Positions 62,945-64,000 of a stretch of 64,000 bases of DNA are shown piece by piece (positions within the stretch are counted from its first letter, which is position 1; every line of letters starts with the position of its first letter). Source of the stretch: Nodosilinea sp. WJT8-NPBG4 (lineage in GTDB: Bacteria; Cyanobacteriota; Cyanobacteriia; Phormidesmidales; Phormidesmidaceae). The DNA is taken from assembly GCA_019359285.1 (NCBI GenBank), contig JAHHHQ010000047.1, positions 88,903 to 152,902 of the forward strand. The letters are read 5' to 3'. A program made the position numbers and the translations under genes. The notes below the pieces were generated by a model. It was given only the letters and a program-made list of their open reading frames with translations, was not told the origin of the DNA and made no database searches.

Positions 62945-63304
62945 ATGAGCATCAAACGCGCCCCCCGCCGAAGTTTTCCTAAGATCAGCACGATGCCACG
63001 CCCGGCTACTGAGGCCGCGCAGTATCTCGATATGTACAAGCTCACCGTCGAGAAGACACGCCTTGAGCAGGAGCTAGAGTACATCGATGGTCGCCGCCAG
63101 CAACTATGCGATCGCCTTGCTGAAATTGAGCAAGCAACCGCAGGGCTCGACACCAAAGCCGCCACGCTGCGCCAGCCCAGCCGGTCCGCCGCTATCCCCA
63201 AGCCGCAAGGTTTGAACTTTGCCCCCAGCGCCAACGTGTATCTGCCCGAGCGCAACAGCCGCCAGGCTCCGCAAGACTACAACACGCTGATGTTGGATTA
63301 TTAG
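62945..63304 (+). CDS. Short coiled-coil protein resembling gas vesicle protein GvpV
   Basis: 119 residues. A basic Arg/Ser-rich N-terminus ending in STMPRPATEAAQYL leads into a coiled coil (LDMYKLTVEKTRLEQELEYI, then RRQQLCDRLAEIEQA), followed by a Pro-rich disordered tail. The order basic-MPR-helix matches what I recall of GvpV, but no other gas-vesicle gene (gvpA, gvpN, gvpF) is visible, so this may be a related non-vesicle coiled-coil protein. Confidence 0.55.
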   Translation: MSIKRAPRRSFPKISTMPRPATEAAQYLDMYKLTVEKTRLEQELEYIDGRRQQLCDRLAEIEQATAGLDTKAATLRQPSRSAAIPKPQGLNFAPSANVYLPERNSRQAPQDYNTLMLDY

Positions 63305-63327
63305 AGGGTGTAAGGTTCAAGGTTTTT

Positions 63328-63378
63328 GGTGCAGGGTTCCTGCTTTTGCCTTATACCCTGCACCGTAAACCCTGCACC
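63328..63378. repeat. Short inverted and direct repeat before yidD
   Basis: GGTGCAGGGT at 63328-63337 is complementary to ACCCTGCACC at 63355-63364, which is repeated at 63369-63378. It can form a ten-base-pair hairpin and could end transcription of the upstream gene, although no T-run follows. Confidence 0.6.
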
Positions 63379-63399
63379 CCAGCTCGCTAAAATGGAGCT

Positions 63400-63642
63400 A
63401 TGAAGCAAGTCCTACTGCTCCTCATTCACGGTTATCGACGGCTGCTGTCGCCGCTGTTTCCGCCCACCTGCCGATTCAACCCGACCTGCTCCCAGTACGC
63501 GCTGACGGCGATCGAGCGGTTTGGTCCAGTGAAAGGGGGCTGGCTCGCGGCGCGACGGATTACTCGCTGTCACCCCTTTCACCCCGGCGGCTACGACCCG
63601 GTGCCTGAGGGGGCCTTGGTTGAATCTGAAACTTCAGAATAA
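63400..63642 (+). CDS. yidD: Membrane protein insertion efficiency factor YidD
   Basis: 80 residues: a short amphipathic N-terminus ([20 protein letters not shown]), the conserved [19 protein letters not shown] with its Cys pair, and [17 protein letters not shown]. YidD aids YidC-dependent membrane-protein insertion. Usually next to rnpA/yidC; here it is isolated, which is common in cyanobacteria. Confidence 0.94.
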   Translation: MKQVLLLLIHGYRRLLSPLFPPTCRFNPTCSQYALTAIERFGPVKGGWLAARRITRCHPFHPGGYDPVPEGALVESETSE

Positions 63643-63673
63643 CTACTTTGATTAGTGGAGCTGCTTTGGGCAT

Positions 63674-64000
63674 CTAGCTCTCACCAAGTCTGGCGACGGT
63701 GCCATTGAGATAGATAGTGCTAAACGGCCAGTTGTCTTGTAGCCAAGGCAGCAAAAAGACTTCCAGCTCAGCTTCTAAGCCTGCGGCCAGTTCGCTTTGC
63801 CTAGCCCAATACCAAACTTCGGCATCTACGTTGGCTTGCGGTGGCGGGTCGATGTAGATGCAGCCGAGTAGGCGAGTTTCATCGAGGCTCATGACCGCAT
63901 AGTCAAAGGAAGATTTGAGCTGAAACTCTTTTTGATGCCAGCCCAAATCGACAATGTCCTGTTCAATGGTGAGGTCTTCTGGGGGCCAGCCCCAAATCTC
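63674..64000 (-). CDS. GNAT-like acetyltransferase, N-terminus cut off by window edge
   Basis: Open on the minus strand from 63674 to the window end without a stop, so the N-terminus lies beyond 64000; a TTG at 63946 is not the natural start. Visible parts are FDYAVMSLDETRLLGCIYID, VDAEVWYWARQSELAAGLEA, and WPFSTIYLNGTVARLGES, resembling the beta-sheet core of a GNAT-fold enzyme. The substrate is unknown. Confidence 0.6.
   Translation of the reverse strand, partial: EIWGWPPEDLTIEQDIVDLGWHQKEFQLKSSFDYAVMSLDETRLLGCIYIDPPPQANVDAEVWYWARQSELAAGLEAELEVFLLPWLQDNWPFSTIYLNGTVARLGES

Overview
The window is chromosomal DNA of a cyanobacterium. The evidence is the very frequent HIP1 octamer GCGATCGC, ferredoxin-thioredoxin reductase variable chain (ftrV), the chlorophyll enzyme ChlM, the cyanobacterial NDH-1 subunit NdhD, a TGS-less threonyl-tRNA synthetase, a PTPA-CTERM protein, DICT and phytochrome-like GAF sensors, and a PatX-like peptide. 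The high-GC style and gene set suggest a filamentous Leptolyngbya/Nodosilinea-type lineage, but that placement is an impression, not a computed result. Most of the window is ordinary housekeeping chromosome. No rRNA, tRNA, CRISPR array or intact transposase was seen.

Layout. 1-8.2 kb: 3'-truncated glpD, a CtaA-type copper ATPase, a fructosamine-kinase/M16-peptidase pair and a phage-type lysozyme. 8.4-13.5 kb: a very large PAS/GAF/GGDEF/EAL protein whose first GAF carries both cysteines of a DXCF cyanobacteriochrome, and a solute-binding-like protein without signal peptide. 13.6-18 kb: ftrV, DUF423, chlM, purE and an ammonium transporter behind a perfect NtcA palindrome. 18.3-25.4 kb: a DICT-GAF histidine kinase, a DUF697-type GTPase, a PTPA-CTERM protein, a GAF-LuxR regulator, a sulfite-oxidase-like protein and a 50-residue zinc ribbon. 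25.6-31.2 kb: ndhD, thrB, a lone SLH protein and thrS. 31.5-37.4 kb: PP2C phosphatase, RluE-type pseudouridine synthase, TPR and cyanobacteria-specific proteins. 37.4-44.1 kb: a serA-prmA-small membrane protein-DUF39 block, hemW and a MOSC protein. 44.2-46.9 kb: mutS.

46.9-50.7 kb is the most accessory-looking part. It holds a 127-bp MITE-like element with TAA duplications, an AT-rich segment coding a protein with a textbook eukaryotic-type C2H2 zinc finger, a Uma2 nuclease, an FAD monooxygenase and a short exported peptide ending in a PatX-like motif. Then come a TPR protein with a degenerate kinase domain, a DCC-family protein, a secreted tandem-repeat protein, a large PAS/GAF-like sensor with an unrecognised C-terminus, and ffh. 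58-62.9 kb is a compact small-molecule cluster around a LysR regulator: an SDR lacking its catalytic Tyr, an ABM membrane protein, an SMP-30-like propeller, a SnoaL-like protein and a class C serine hydrolase. The window closes with a GvpV-like coiled-coil protein, yidD and a truncated GNAT-like gene.

How parts fit together. Signal perception dominates the regulatory content: probable light sensing linked to c-di-GMP, a DICT kinase with no adjacent regulator, a GAF-LuxR regulator and a PP2C phosphatase. Nitrogen control is visible at amt (NtcA). serA and the DUF39 homocysteine-synthesis protein lie in one same-strand run, which would connect serine and sulfur amino-acid supply.
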